Source: Deinococcus carri (GTDB lineage: Bacteria > Deinococcota > Deinococci > Deinococcales > Deinococcaceae). From it: a stretch of DNA of 64,000 nt. The stretch is taken from positions 137,001-201,000 of the forward strand of contig NZ_BAABRP010000005.1 in the NCBI RefSeq assembly GCF_039545055.1, in the 5' to 3' direction. The stretch's first letter is position 1. Each line of letters starts with the position of its first letter. Both the position numbers and the translations under genes were made by a program. Below, in pieces: positions 8,602 through 17,067 of the stretch. The notes under the pieces were generated by a model, which did no database searches, was not told the origin of the DNA, and was given only the letters and a program-made list of their open reading frames with translations.

Positions 8602-9276
8602 CTACTCCCCGTTCTGCGTGCGCCGGCTGCGGCCGGCGCCGATGTGTCCCACCATGCAGCCCTGGATCAGCACCTCTTCCACTTTGAAGGTCATGGGGCC
8701 GTACTCGGGGTTCTCGCTGGTCAGCGTGACCGTGCCGTTGTTGCGGTGCCAGCGCTTCAGCGTCGCGGTGTTCTCAGTCGGAAGGGTCACCAGCATGATC
8801 TCGCCGCTCAAGGGTTCCTCCTGCTGGGGCCGGATGGCCACCAGAGCTCCGGGATAGATGCCGATGCCCGTCATGCTGTCGCCACGCACTTTCAGCAGGA
8901 AGTCGCCCTCACGCAGGTCCAGCACGTCCTGCAACCGGGTGGCATAGGCCTCCACCTGCCCGTCGGCCAGCGTGGGCTGCCCGGCGGCGATCTCACCAAG
9001 AATTGGGAAGCGCAGGTCGACGCTGGCCGCGCGGGGCACCTGCGAGACCCGCCAGCCCGCCTCGCTCAGCCGAATCGGGGTGGTGAAGCGCTCGGCAGGG
9101 TTGTAGACGATCAGGCCGCGCTCCTGCAGCTTGCGCACGTACCCCCAGATGTTCTGCCGGGGAAGGTGCAGCGCTTCACCGACGCGCTGGATGGTCACCA
9201 GCTCGCCCGCATTCTCCAGCTCGGCGATCTTGTGCAGTACATCCCGCGGCCGTCCGGTCAATTCATCCTGAGTCAT
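8602..9276 (-). CDS. LexA-type self-cleaving repressor (module A)
   Basis: The protein has 224 residues: an N-terminal winged helix (about 10-75, VGEALHLPRQNIWGYVRKL) and a C-terminal S24 peptidase domain. The Ala-Gly cleavage site is in GEIAAGQ (98-99), the catalytic serine in RGDSM (S134) and the lysine in TATLKR (K174), so the protein should cleave itself when RecA is activated. The ATG at 9276 sits about 8 bases from the predicted transcription start, giving an almost leaderless mRNA. A palindromic operator covers the start region, and an identical 16-base copy lies upstream of tnsA of this module. This supports control of both itself and transposition by DNA damage (inference). Confidence 0.88.
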   Translation of the reverse strand: MTQDELTGRPRDVLHKIAELENAGELVTIQRVGEALHLPRQNIWGYVRKLQERGLIVYNPAERFTTPIRLSEAGWRVSQVPRAASVDLRFPILGEIAAGQPTLADGQVEAYATRLQDVLDLREGDFLLKVRGDSMTGIGIYPGALVAIRPQQEEPLSGEIMLVTLPTENTATLKRWHRNNGTVTLTSENPEYGPMTFKVEEVLIQGCMVGHIGAGRSRRTQNGE

Positions 9277-9277
9277 A

Positions 9278-9320
9278 TGACACCTGTCACAGTGTGCGTC
9301 CTGGGGTTCTGAAAAAGCAA
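9278..9320 (-). promoter_or_regulatory. lexA(A) promoter with overlapping operator
   Basis: On the minus strand the -35 is TTGCTT (9315-9320) and the -10 CACACT (9291-9296), with an 18-base spacer. The sequence ACTGTGACAGGTGTCA (9278-9293, minus strand) contains the palindrome TGACA-gg-TGTCA and runs from the -10 to just before the ATG. The module B lexA promoter has the same design (TTGCAT, CATACT). Confidence 0.65.
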
Positions 9321-9348
9321 GAGCGGGCAGCCTCCCAGGGTTGCCCGC
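9311..9348 (-). terminator. Intrinsic terminator after tniQ(A)
   Basis: Minus-strand stem GCGGGCA (9342-9348) pairs with TGCCCGC (9323-9329), and is followed within a few bases by a T-rich stretch (TCTTGCTTTTTC). It separates the tns operon from lexA, whose -35 lies in the T-rich part. Confidence 0.6.
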
Positions 9349-9363
9349 ACGCCTTGCAGGCTT

Positions 9364-11098
9364 TCAGCCCAGTCCGGCCTGCACCTCCTCCGCCAGCCGT
9401 TCCAGGGCCGGTCGCAGCCTCTCCAGGTCCCCGTCCCGGAAGCGGCGGTACACCTCACGGTGCGATTCCCGTTGCGTGCTGTTCCGGGACGACAGCGCCG
9501 GCGAATTCTTTGCATCCCGCAGCGTGAGCTGCGACCAGACCCAGGCAGCCGCGTTGCGTCGCCTGACGGGCGTGCCGGCCAGCCCGGTGACGCCCAACCC
9601 GGCCCACTGCTGCGGGGTCAATTCCCGGAAGTCGGCCAGCAGGCGGCGCCGGGCGCTGTAGTCCACCCGGTCCGGCCGGACTGAGAGCTCCGCCGCCACG
9701 GCGCGCACCTGCTCGTCAAAGGCGGCGGTGTGCCCCCGGCTGCGCACCACGCCCATCGCCTTGTTGTACAGGCCACCCGCGTGCGAGGGGGGCAGGCCCA
9801 GCGCCCGCGCCGCCCCCACCCGGTCCAGCGAGGACACGAGCTGCACCAGCACCATCGAGACGAAGCGGCGCCCCGAGGTCTCCGTCAGGTCGCTCTCTGT
9901 CAGGAAGAGAGCAAAGCGCTCCCGGTAGACCTTCGGCCACAGCTCGGGGGGCACATGGTCCGGGGTGAAGGCATAGGCCGGCCGGGCGTGGGCGTCGCGG
10001 CCCAGCCGGCGCCGCAGGTGGGATCGGTCCGCGAGGGAGGCGTCGTAGGCTCCGGCGAGCATCCCCCCGAAGTGGAAGTAGGTGGCGAGCTGCCGGACCT
10101 GGCTGCCCTTCACCTCCCGGGCGCGGGCCGCCAGGGGTGCCAGGCGCCCGGCCATATCCGCCGCGTTCCCGGATCGGCATGCTCCTCGAAGGCCGCCTGC
10201 ACCTCGGCCTGCAGCGCTCCCAGGTCCGTGGGCTGTGCCACATGGAGCGCCAGACTGACCAGTGAGCGCAGGTGACCGAAGATCTCCAGCGGCGGGGTGG
10301 GCTGGCCAGCCACCGGCAGCCCTTCGCCGGCGAGCAGCCGGTTCACCGTGCGCTGCGCGTCCAGCAGACGACGCTGGGTCACCGCGGTGGTGGGAACCTG
10401 GGTGAGGTCCCAGCCGCAGGAGGCCGAGACGCCCGGGCTGCTGCGGCCCTGCGGGGCAGGATTCATGCAGATGCCGGGCCGGGCCGCGTGGGTGCGGAAG
10501 CGTGGCATGGCCCCCAGTTCTGTACGCTGATCGCCCGGGCGCTTCCCGCAGCCCGGGCAGACCCCAGCAGGAAGCGCTGGTGGGTCAAGCACAGAAAGGT
10601 CCAGGGCAGCTTCCAGGCGAGCAGCCAGGCCCGGGTGAGGGGGTCCCCATCCGGCCACGGGGTGGCCGCGGGCTGGGCCAGGCAACAGGGACCGACGTGG
10701 GTGCCGGTCAGGTAGACCCAGTTCGCATGCCCGGTTCGGCGCGCAAAGTCGGAGCTGGCGGGGTCCAGGTCGGGCAGCTCCAGACAGACGCCCACGTAGT
10801 GGGTGAGCAGCAGGGCAGCCACGGTCTGTTCGTTCAGGCGGGTCACCCGGGCGAAGGTGCTCCGGTGCTCCGGGGTCAGCATCAGCCCGTAGCCGGGCAG
10901 GAAGGCCCGGTGGTCCTCCTGCGGCAGCAGGCCGATGCGGGCCAGCATCGTGGTGGGTGACATCTCCAGGATGCGCGGCTGAAAGGCGCACAGGCGCCCC
11001 ACATAGCTTGCAAAGCTCTCGCCAGGAACCGGGAGACAGCGCATGGGCAGCGGTCGGCCAGCCCCGGTTGGCGCTGGGCGCAGGCGCCAGCCGGTCAT
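9364..11098 (-). pseudogene. tniQ: tniQ (module A), broken by two frameshifts
   Basis: The reading frame starts at the ATG at 11098, overlapping the tnsC stop. It gives the TniQ N-terminus (PVPGESFASYVGRL) and the LAWKLPW...CLTHQRFLL segment, then shifts near 10560. The next zinc-ribbon half (VCPGCGKRP) is in a second frame, up to about 10160, and the C-terminal part from MAGRLAPLAARAREVKG to the stop at 9364 is in a third. Pieced together it is about 578 residues, close to the 617 of module B. TniQ proteins link the TnsC filament to the target site, so if the shifts are real, module A cannot choose targets with its own TniQ. Sequencing errors in GC-rich runs (CCCC at 10562-10565, CCCGG at 10168-10172) are the main alternative. 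Confidence 0.82.
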
Positions 11099-12162
11099 GC
11101 GGCCTTCCTGGTGCTGCTCTTCTCGGCGTTGTAGTCCGCCGTGGTGAGGTCGATCAGCTTACGGCTGACCTGCTCATGCTCGGTCGCCACGGCTTTCAGG
11201 GCCACCCGGCGGATCAGCGACATGAACGAGCCGATGCCGCCCTGGGTGCGGTTCCACAGGTAGTCTTTCAGGCGCAGCAGGCGGCCGGGCTGGTGGTGAA
11301 GCAGCACCAGCTGACCATCGGCCCAGCTCACCAGATCGATCCACTCCGGGCTGCCCTTGGCAAAGCGGCCCACCGGCAGCACCGTGGTGCGGCCCCCAGT
11401 CTGGCCAACCTCGATTCTGTCCTTGTGGCGCAGGGCCTCGAACAGGTCGGTCTTCTCCAGGTCGATGCCGACCATCAGCAGCATGACGGGGGCCCGGCTG
11501 CTGAGGGCCTTGAGGTAGCTGTGCACGCCCTCGGTATTGCGCCGTCCGGGCCGCAGCAGATGCACGTCGTCGAGAATGACCAGTCGCACGCCATGCCGGC
11601 GCAGGGCCTCGGCCACGGCCAGTTCGAGGTCGCCCTTCCGGTACTGCTTGCTGACCGAGATGGGTGTGCCCAGGAACAGCAGGATCTGCCGGTTGAGCGT
11701 CTCGGTCGTCGTCTCCGAGGTGATGGACAGGTAGACCACCGGCTGGAACTCGTCGAGGTCCTGAAGATCGATGCCGCGTTCTTCCAGCAGGACGCGCACG
11801 TCTCGACCGAAGTCGCGCCCCAGGAGCTGGGCGATGGTGGTCTTGCCCAGGGTGGGCGGACCGCTCAGGGCCACGTGATCCTTCACCGGGTCATGGCTGT
11901 AGAAATTCTTCTCGGCCATGATCGCGAATTCCTGACGCGCCAGGACAACCGTGCTGGTGGTGTTCAGGCCCCAGTCCGCGTGCCAGGCGGCTCGGCGACG
12001 GTTGTAGCGTCGGCGCTCCAGGTCCCCCAGGGCCGCATACTCCGCGGGGGTCAGGCGGGGCGGGCGTTCGGGGGACTGGTGCGCGCAGTAGGCCGCCCAG
12101 TCCTCGCGCGTCAGGATGCTGTTGTCGTCAAAGAGCCGTCGGCTCAGGTCCATGCCGGTCAT
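11095..12162 (-). CDS. tnsC: TnsC-like AAA+ ATPase (module A)
   Basis: The protein has 355 residues: Walker A GPPTLGKTT (101-109) and Walker B LVILDDVHLL (194-203), the pattern of TnsC/TniB AAA+ regulators that assemble on target DNA and activate the transposase. The N-terminal 90 residues are helical and charged (LERRRYNRRRAAWH) and may hold the TnsB contact. It overlaps tnsB at its start and tniQ at its end by 4 bases each, as in a tightly coupled operon. It shares domain order and Walker positions with the TnsC proteins of modules B and C but is clearly diverged from both. Confidence 0.9.
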   Translation of the reverse strand: MTGMDLSRRLFDDNSILTREDWAAYCAHQSPERPPRLTPAEYAALGDLERRRYNRRRAAWHADWGLNTTSTVVLARQEFAIMAEKNFYSHDPVKDHVALSGPPTLGKTTIAQLLGRDFGRDVRVLLEERGIDLQDLDEFQPVVYLSITSETTTETLNRQILLFLGTPISVSKQYRKGDLELAVAEALRRHGVRLVILDDVHLLRPGRRNTEGVHSYLKALSSRAPVMLLMVGIDLEKTDLFEALRHKDRIEVGQTGGRTTVLPVGRFAKGSPEWIDLVSWADGQLVLLHHQPGRLLRLKDYLWNRTQGGIGSFMSLIRRVALKAVATEHEQVSRKLIDLTTADYNAEKSSTRKAA

Positions 12163-14393
12163 GGGTCGTCCTCCTCGTCGTCCTCCGCACTCAGGAGATC
12201 CTTCAGGTCGTCGTAGAGGCCCCCGTGGTCGCCCGGGTCAAGCGTCTGCAGCCCCCGGGTATGCGGAATGACCACCTTCCGGGTGAGGGGCTCGGTGGGC
12301 TCCAGCGGGACGGGCCGCTCCAGGGGGGGCGGGGCCTCCGCGCCGAGCGCCGCCTCGCGGTCCCGCTGCGCCGCCTGCTGGCGGGACTGCGCGTTGCGCT
12401 CGGCGCGGCCCAGCTGGCCTCCCTCCGGCTTGCGGTTGAGCTTCAGAAGCTCGTCCATCAGCTGCCCGCGCAGCTGCTGCCTCTCCCCGGCCACCCGGGT
12501 GTCGTAGAGGTTGCGGCGCTCGTCGCGCCGGTCGTCCATCGCCCGGTGGTTGTTGAAGCCGTGTTCCCGGAAGGCGGCGCTGGCGGACTCGTACAGCAGA
12601 TCCTGGAAGGGTCGTGAGGGATGGTCGATATCCACCCAGGGAAGCGCGTGGTAGACGGCCTGCTCTCCCTCAGGGGGGTAGGGGTCCTGGAAGAAGATGT
12701 ACGAGGGATCGCGCGGGTCCACCAGGAAGGGCCACTGTCCCTCCAACTCGGGGTAGGGGGACTTCGACCCGCGGTAGGGGTTGAGCTCCGGCCCGTCGTA
12801 ACGGCGGTAGCGGATGGTGACGCCATTCTCCCCGATGCGCCGCTTCTCACGGCGCAGGGACAGGTAGTACGCATTGCGCGACCGGGGCACGGTGAAAAAG
12901 CCCTGCATCTGCAGGCCGAGGTCGAGCATGCGGTTGGGGCTGATCTTCACCTTCGGCCGCAGGGGGTCAAAGCAGGCGTCGTGCGCGCGCTCGTTGTATT
13001 CGGAGGTGATCATCTCGCCGATCAGGGTCATCAGCTCGGTGCGGGTGTGGTAGGGCTGGGCCTCGCGGCCACGGTGCTCGACGCTCGGGCCCGTGTAGCC
13101 CACGATGGCCTCGGCGAAGCGCTCGCGCAGGGTGCCGAACAGCGCCTCGACGTGGGCCTTGTCGCTGCCCTTGAAGGGGCGGGCGAAGCGGAAGTCGAAG
13201 TGGAACTCGTCGGCTAGGGCTTCCAGGGGGCTGCCGATAAAGATCTTGCCGCCGTCGACGATCAGCAGCTCGGGCAGCAGGGGGGGCGAGGCCGCGAGCT
13301 GCACGTCTGCGTCCAGCCCGAACGCCTCGATGACAATCTGCTCGGGAACGCCGGTGTAGGGCCACCTTGAGGCGCCCGGCCAGTCGGGGTGCCACAGCTT
13401 GGGAAAGAGGATGCCGATGACCAGGCGGGTGGCGTCCAGTCCCGAGGGTTCGGCCTCGACGAGGTCCCAGCTCACGATGGCGCGGCTCCACAGGTCAATG
13501 GCGATCAGCAGCTTCAGCCGCAGTGGGCTGCCGTCGATCTCGCTGATCGCCATCAGGTCGATGCGGGTGTAGTCGAGCAGCACAACCTGCCCGGGACGGT
13601 CCCCGCGGGCGCGCCCGAAGGGCCGCTTTTTCAGGTTGGAGAGGATGCTCTCGCGCTGCCGGGCGGTCTTGAACAGCGTGGGAGCCGTGGCGCGGACCAG
13701 CTCGGCGAACTTGGTGCGGGCCGGCATGCGCACCCTGCCGGGCCCCTCCCCCTCAGCCCCGGCAAGCTGGCCCTGCACCCGGAGCTTGTTGATGGTGAGG
13801 CGTCGCAGCTCGCCCAGGGTGACGTCGGACTGGCCCTCCAGGTCCTCCTGCACCTTGTCGATCGCGCGCATGATGAGGTGGTCACCCGCCGAGTGCGGGC
13901 TGGCGATGCGCAGGTGGCGGCGGTCGACCAGGCCGAAGATGCCGCGGCCGTTCTGCTGATAGGCAGCGATCCAGCGTTGAATCTGGCGCTCGCTGACCTT
14001 TGAGGCCGGGTCCTCGGCGCGGAGTTCAGCGACCTTACGGCGAACACGCTCGTTCTGGGAATACAGGGCCGGGTCATAGTCCGGGTGGACGGGCCCGCCG
14101 CGCTCGCAGGTGCCGTACAGGACCTCCTGGACGTGGCGGGCGAGCTTCTGGGCCTTTTCCTGCACGTCCCGCGGCAGGGCGTCGAACATGGTCTGGTAGC
14201 GGTCGAGCGGCGGCTCTTCCAGCCCCAGGACGGCGTAGTCATGGGCCTGCAGCACCGAGGCCCAGATCGCCGTGATCTCCACGCCCTCGTTGTCGCGCAG
14301 GCGGAGGTGGTGGGCGGGCTGGGCGACGACCAGCCACTCCCGGCCGGCGTAGCGCAGCCGGGTGCCGATCTCCACGCGGGCAGAGCGGGTCAT
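12159..14393 (-). CDS. tnsB: TnsB-like DDE transposase (module A)
   Basis: The protein has 744 residues and a Mu/Tn7-type DDE catalytic core: first aspartate in VLLDYT (D274), second in LIVDGGKIF (D380) and the glutamate in KAHVEALFG (E416). Helix-turn-helix DNA-binding regions lie before the core (about 115-250, including SERQIQRWIAAYQQNG), and a Mu-type C-terminal beta-barrel follows. The tail from about residue 650 is Arg/Glu-rich and low in complexity, and probably reaches TnsC. It would make the 3'-end cuts and joins at the element ends. Both gene ends overlap their neighbours. Of the three TnsB proteins here this one stands apart from B and C. Confidence 0.92.
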   Translation of the reverse strand: MTRSARVEIGTRLRYAGREWLVVAQPAHHLRLRDNEGVEITAIWASVLQAHDYAVLGLEEPPLDRYQTMFDALPRDVQEKAQKLARHVQEVLYGTCERGGPVHPDYDPALYSQNERVRRKVAELRAEDPASKVSERQIQRWIAAYQQNGRGIFGLVDRRHLRIASPHSAGDHLIMRAIDKVQEDLEGQSDVTLGELRRLTINKLRVQGQLAGAEGEGPGRVRMPARTKFAELVRATAPTLFKTARQRESILSNLKKRPFGRARGDRPGQVVLLDYTRIDLMAISEIDGSPLRLKLLIAIDLWSRAIVSWDLVEAEPSGLDATRLVIGILFPKLWHPDWPGASRWPYTGVPEQIVIEAFGLDADVQLAASPPLLPELLIVDGGKIFIGSPLEALADEFHFDFRFARPFKGSDKAHVEALFGTLRERFAEAIVGYTGPSVEHRGREAQPYHTRTELMTLIGEMITSEYNERAHDACFDPLRPKVKISPNRMLDLGLQMQGFFTVPRSRNAYYLSLRREKRRIGENGVTIRYRRYDGPELNPYRGSKSPYPELEGQWPFLVDPRDPSYIFFQDPYPPEGEQAVYHALPWVDIDHPSRPFQDLLYESASAAFREHGFNNHRAMDDRRDERRNLYDTRVAGERQQLRGQLMDELLKLNRKPEGGQLGRAERNAQSRQQAAQRDREAALGAEAPPPLERPVPLEPTEPLTRKVVIPHTRGLQTLDPGDHGGLYDDLKDLLSAEDDEEDDP

Positions 14394-15184
14394 GAGGGCG
14401 CTGGGCGCCGGGGCGCGAGGGGGCCGGGCAGGACCCGGGTGTGGTTGCGCAGCGGCCGGTCAAGGTCGAACCTGAGGTCGCCGTGCCACATCAGGTGAAA
14501 AAGGGTGGGGCGAACGAAATACCGCGGGGTGAAGCAGGCGGCCTCGAGTTCGGCGATGGTCAGGCTGTCTCCCAGAGCGAGGTGGAGCACCTCGGCGCTG
14601 GCCTCCTCGAAGCCCAGCGGTTGACGGCGGAAGCCGCTCAGGAAGCGCACATTGTGGGCCTGGGTAACGCTGGGTTCGCCCCAGACCTCGTAGTCCAGGC
14701 CGGCCGCCCGGGCGATCTCGCGGGTGGTCTCGAAGAACAGCTGGCTGCGGGGGTCACCCTGCAGGACGCGGGGACGAACGTCGACGATCAGCCGGGGCCG
14801 ACCCCGGCGTCGCAGGAAGAGGTCGGGGAGGTGCAGGTGTTCTTTCCCGCCGTGGAAGAAGGTCAGGCCGAAGGGCTGGGTGACCGCGCCCAGGGTGTCC
14901 GGGTCCAGGTCGGCGTACTGCAGGCGCAGGTGTTCGAGGACGCTGGCGTAGGGCAGGCGCCGACCGGTGCGGGTGAACCAGTAGGTTCCGCCGATGGACG
15001 TCTGACCGCGGTAGTTGGTGGGGCGGGCGGCGTCGCGGACGGTGCGCTTCTTCTGACCGGGGGGCCCCTCAAAGTGCAGGCGCAGCGGCAGCAGGTCCCC
15101 GGGGTCAAGGATGCTCAGCTCGCTGGCGGGCTGGGTGACGGTCTGCCGGCGCCGCGGGGCGTAAGTTACCTGGCAGTCGTCCAT
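14390..15184 (-). CDS. tnsA: TnsA-like endonuclease (module A), active-site lysine replaced
   Basis: The protein has 264 residues from the ATG at 15184, which has a GGGAGG ribosome-binding site. TnsA is the PD-(D/E)XK enzyme that cuts the 5' strand at transposon ends. The glutamate (SVLEHL, E84) and the PDL aspartate (D121) are present, but the strand that should hold the lysine reads IVDVRP (R137), where modules B and C have LDIKP and IDVKA. The C-terminal half keeps the TnsA pattern ending in VRPTLFHLMWHGDLRFDL. If arginine cannot replace the lysine, module A would not make 5' cuts and might move by a copy-in (cointegrate) route. The frame stays open far upstream of this start, but that part has no TnsA similarity. 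Confidence 0.85.
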   Translation of the reverse strand: MDDCQVTYAPRRRQTVTQPASELSILDPGDLLPLRLHFEGPPGQKKRTVRDAARPTNYRGQTSIGGTYWFTRTGRRLPYASVLEHLRLQYADLDPDTLGAVTQPFGLTFFHGGKEHLHLPDLFLRRRGRPRLIVDVRPRVLQGDPRSQLFFETTREIARAAGLDYEVWGEPSVTQAHNVRFLSGFRRQPLGFEEASAEVLHLALGDSLTIAELEAACFTPRYFVRPTLFHLMWHGDLRFDLDRPLRNHTRVLPGPLAPRRPAPS

Positions 15185-15206
15185 GCGGGCCTCCCGGGGC
15201 AGAAGG

Positions 15207-15257
15207 CGGCCCAGCACCGCGCGGACCCACCGGGAGGGTGGACGCGGTGCTGGGCCG
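15207..15257 (-). promoter_or_regulatory. Leader hairpin upstream of tnsA (module A)
   Basis: Perfect 14-base arms (15207-15220 and 15244-15257, CGGCCCAGCACCGC type) with further pairing inside the loop. It ends 22 bases from the tnsA start codon, and on the mRNA is followed by CCTTCT. Modules B and C carry equivalent hairpins in the same place. It could be an attenuator or a barrier to read-through. Confidence 0.6.
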
Positions 15258-15446
15258 GGGGGGAGATGGCGGGAGCGGGGGGCGGGGGATGACGACGGGT
15301 GCCGGCGGCGACGCGATTGGGCACGTGCTGCACGGCAAGGCCGTCGCTGCGCCGGGGCGCAACGCGGTATCCTGACATTGGCTTCTCCTGTCCGGGAGGC
15401 CGAGGAAGCACCGGGGTCCGTTCGCCGCGGGAGACCCGGTGCTTCG

Positions 15447-15509
15447 ACTGTGACAGGTGTCACTGCCCCTCCCCGCCCCACTGTACGCCCGGCACTCAGC
15501 TGGTAGCAA
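15447..15509 (-). promoter_or_regulatory. tnsABC(A) promoter with LexA-type operator
   Basis: On the minus strand the -35 is TTGCTA (15504-15509) and the -10 TACAGT (15480-15485), with an 18-base spacer. About 17 bases past the -10 is the sequence at 15447-15462, identical over 16 bases to the operator in front of lexA(A). A leader of almost 290 bases would run from here to tnsA. A second GC-rich inverted repeat (about 15402-15446, GAAGCACCGGG type) lies directly downstream. Confidence 0.55.
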
Positions 15510-16012
15510 GTGGCGTGGGAGAGGGAAAAAGCGCGTTCAGAAAGATGAAAATAGGCGGCGTGCAGAAGTTGGATGCCCGGCGGGCGAGCTCTCCGGGCAC
15601 TGGAGCACGGCGCCGGGCCGGGCCGGACGGCAGGCCGCCGGGACTTCGCCTGTTCCGGACGCCAGAAAGTGAGATCGTGGGTGCCTGCCGAGGTGAAGAG
15701 GACCTCAAAAAAAGAGCCGGGCTCCCTGCCCGGCCGAGAAGCGTACGATGGCTTCAAGCCTGGCTGGGATCCCGTCCCCCGTGACACGAGGACGATACAA
15801 GGCCCACCTGCTGGCACGCAAAGGAGGCGGCTCCCAGCCCCTCCTGGCAGGCAGGAGCCTCTCTCCCGGAACCCACCGCCCAGGCGGGGAGGTGGGCCAT
15901 GCCGCTGCGGGCACTCGACCACACGCCGTCCTGAGTCCTGGCAGGCGCTGCCAGGGGCAGCGCGCCGCGCGCTGGGCCGCTTCGTCATGAAGCGGGCAGG
16001 AAGGCGGGAGAG
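15510..16012. other. Non-coding region between divergent tns and toxin-antitoxin-like genes (module A)
   Basis: No convincing gene. It holds an intrinsic terminator on the minus strand (15707-15734) and the upstream region of the rightward gene at 16013, for which I see no clear promoter. Confidence 0.5.
15707..15734 (-). terminator. Intrinsic terminator upstream of the tns(A) promoter
   Basis: On the minus strand GCCGGGC (15728-15734) pairs with GCCCGGC (15716-15722) and is followed by CTC and seven T (15707-15713). It would stop leftward transcription from outside before it reaches the tns operon. Confidence 0.7.
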
Positions 16013-16831
16013 ATGAACGACATGGAGCTGGAAGTCCGGCTGCCGGAGAGGCGGCTGGGCTACGGGCAGGGAGACGTGCAGGCGCTGCTCCGGCAGCAGG
16101 CGGGGGTGTGGCGACTGCTGGGGAGCGGGGAGGTGGTGCCGGCTCCCGCGGAGGAGACTCTTGAGGAGCGGGCCGACCTGATTGGGCAGGTGTGGGAGGG
16201 CATGCTGGCGCAGGCGGGCCGGGCCTTTGGCCTGACGCCAGCCGAGGTGGCTGCCCACATCGCCCAGGTGCGGCGGGTGGCGCAGGCCGGTGGAGCTGAC
16301 GAGGGGAAGGAGCTGGAGAAGCGGCAGCTGAAGGCCTGGGCGGGGGAAGTGGCCGCGGTGGTGCTGGGCGCCCTGGAAGGGTGCGAGCGATTCGTGGTGG
16401 AGTATCCCAACAGCATCACCAAGCTCTGGCTGCTGGCCTGCGATGAGGCGGGGGCGAGGGTCATCAACCCGCGGGAACTCGACCTGCGCGCCCAGTACTT
16501 CGCGCCGGTGTGCGAGGGAGGCTGGATGGAGCCTCCCAGCTGGATGCGGACCAACGGCTCGATCAACCGGCCCTTTGACAGCCTGTGGGAGAACAACGAG
16601 GAGAAGATGGAGCGTCCAGTTCTCTCCGGCCAGGGGAGGAAGGCGGTGCATGCGTACGGCCTGAAGCAGGAGGGCCGGGCGGTCTTCCGCGACGACCTGC
16701 TGCACGATGGCCTGTCCGCGGCGGCTTACGAGCGGATGGTAGCCTCGCTGCACGCGGTGCGGCTGCCCCCGGCCTACCCGGCGGCGTTCCGGCACGCTTC
16801 GGGTGACGTGCCGGTGGGGGTGGGCGCATGA
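16013..16831 (+). CDS. Unknown protein, first gene of a three-gene toxin-antitoxin-like set (module A)
   Basis: The protein has 272 residues; the frame begins with GTG or the ATG at 16013 (AGGCGGGAGAG upstream). It has no recognised family. The C-terminal half shares a block with the product of 51864-52676 in module B: T/ENG-SINRPFDSL, then AYGL, GR-FR-(D/E)L and GL. The block looks like a winged-helix DNA-binding region, so a repressor of the operon is a reasonable guess. The N-terminal parts of the two proteins are much less alike. It overlaps the AbrB-like gene by 4 bases. The set diverges from tnsABC and is found in the same relative place in modules A and B. Confidence 0.65.
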   Translation: MNDMELEVRLPERRLGYGQGDVQALLRQQAGVWRLLGSGEVVPAPAEETLEERADLIGQVWEGMLAQAGRAFGLTPAEVAAHIAQVRRVAQAGGADEGKELEKRQLKAWAGEVAAVVLGALEGCERFVVEYPNSITKLWLLACDEAGARVINPRELDLRAQYFAPVCEGGWMEPPSWMRTNGSINRPFDSLWENNEEKMERPVLSGQGRKAVHAYGLKQEGRAVFRDDLLHDGLSAAAYERMVASLHAVRLPPAYPAAFRHASGDVPVGVGA

Positions 16832-17067
16832 AGCGGCAGGCAGAGGGGCGCGTGGGGCTGGAGCCCATCAAGAGCGGCCGGTGGGGCGGCAGCAGGGTCA
16901 CGGTCTGGCCCCCGAAGCTGCTGACGGCCCTGGGCATGGACGAGGGCGACGAGTTCCTGCCCGTGCTGACGCCCGATGGCGTGAGGCTGTATGCGAGGCG
17001 CCAGCGGCGCCTTGCCGCCGTGGTCGAGGGACTCACCCCGCAGAACCAGCATGAAGGGCCCTGGTGA
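16828..17067 (+). CDS. AbrB/MazE-type antitoxin-like protein (module A)
   Basis: The protein has 79 residues. The pattern SGRWGGSRVTVWPPKLLTALGMDEGDEF matches the swapped-hairpin AbrB/MazE DNA-binding fold (a basic strand, then a short helix and a GD turn). Such proteins bind their own promoter and neutralise a toxin made from the next gene. Both ends overlap neighbours (ATGA at the start; the stop lies in GTGATG at the toxin start), as expected for strict coupling. The equivalent in module B is 51655-51867. Confidence 0.7.
   Translation: MKRQAEGRVGLEPIKSGRWGGSRVTVWPPKLLTALGMDEGDEFLPVLTPDGVRLYARRQRRLAAVVEGLTPQNQHEGPW

Noticed and set aside
15185..16795. A long minus-strand frame extends tnsA(A) upstream to about 800 residues
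   Set aside because: The extra part has no TnsA similarity, runs antisense through the divergent gene at 16013-16831, the tns promoter and a terminator; the ATG at 15184 has a ribosome-binding site and fits TnsA length.
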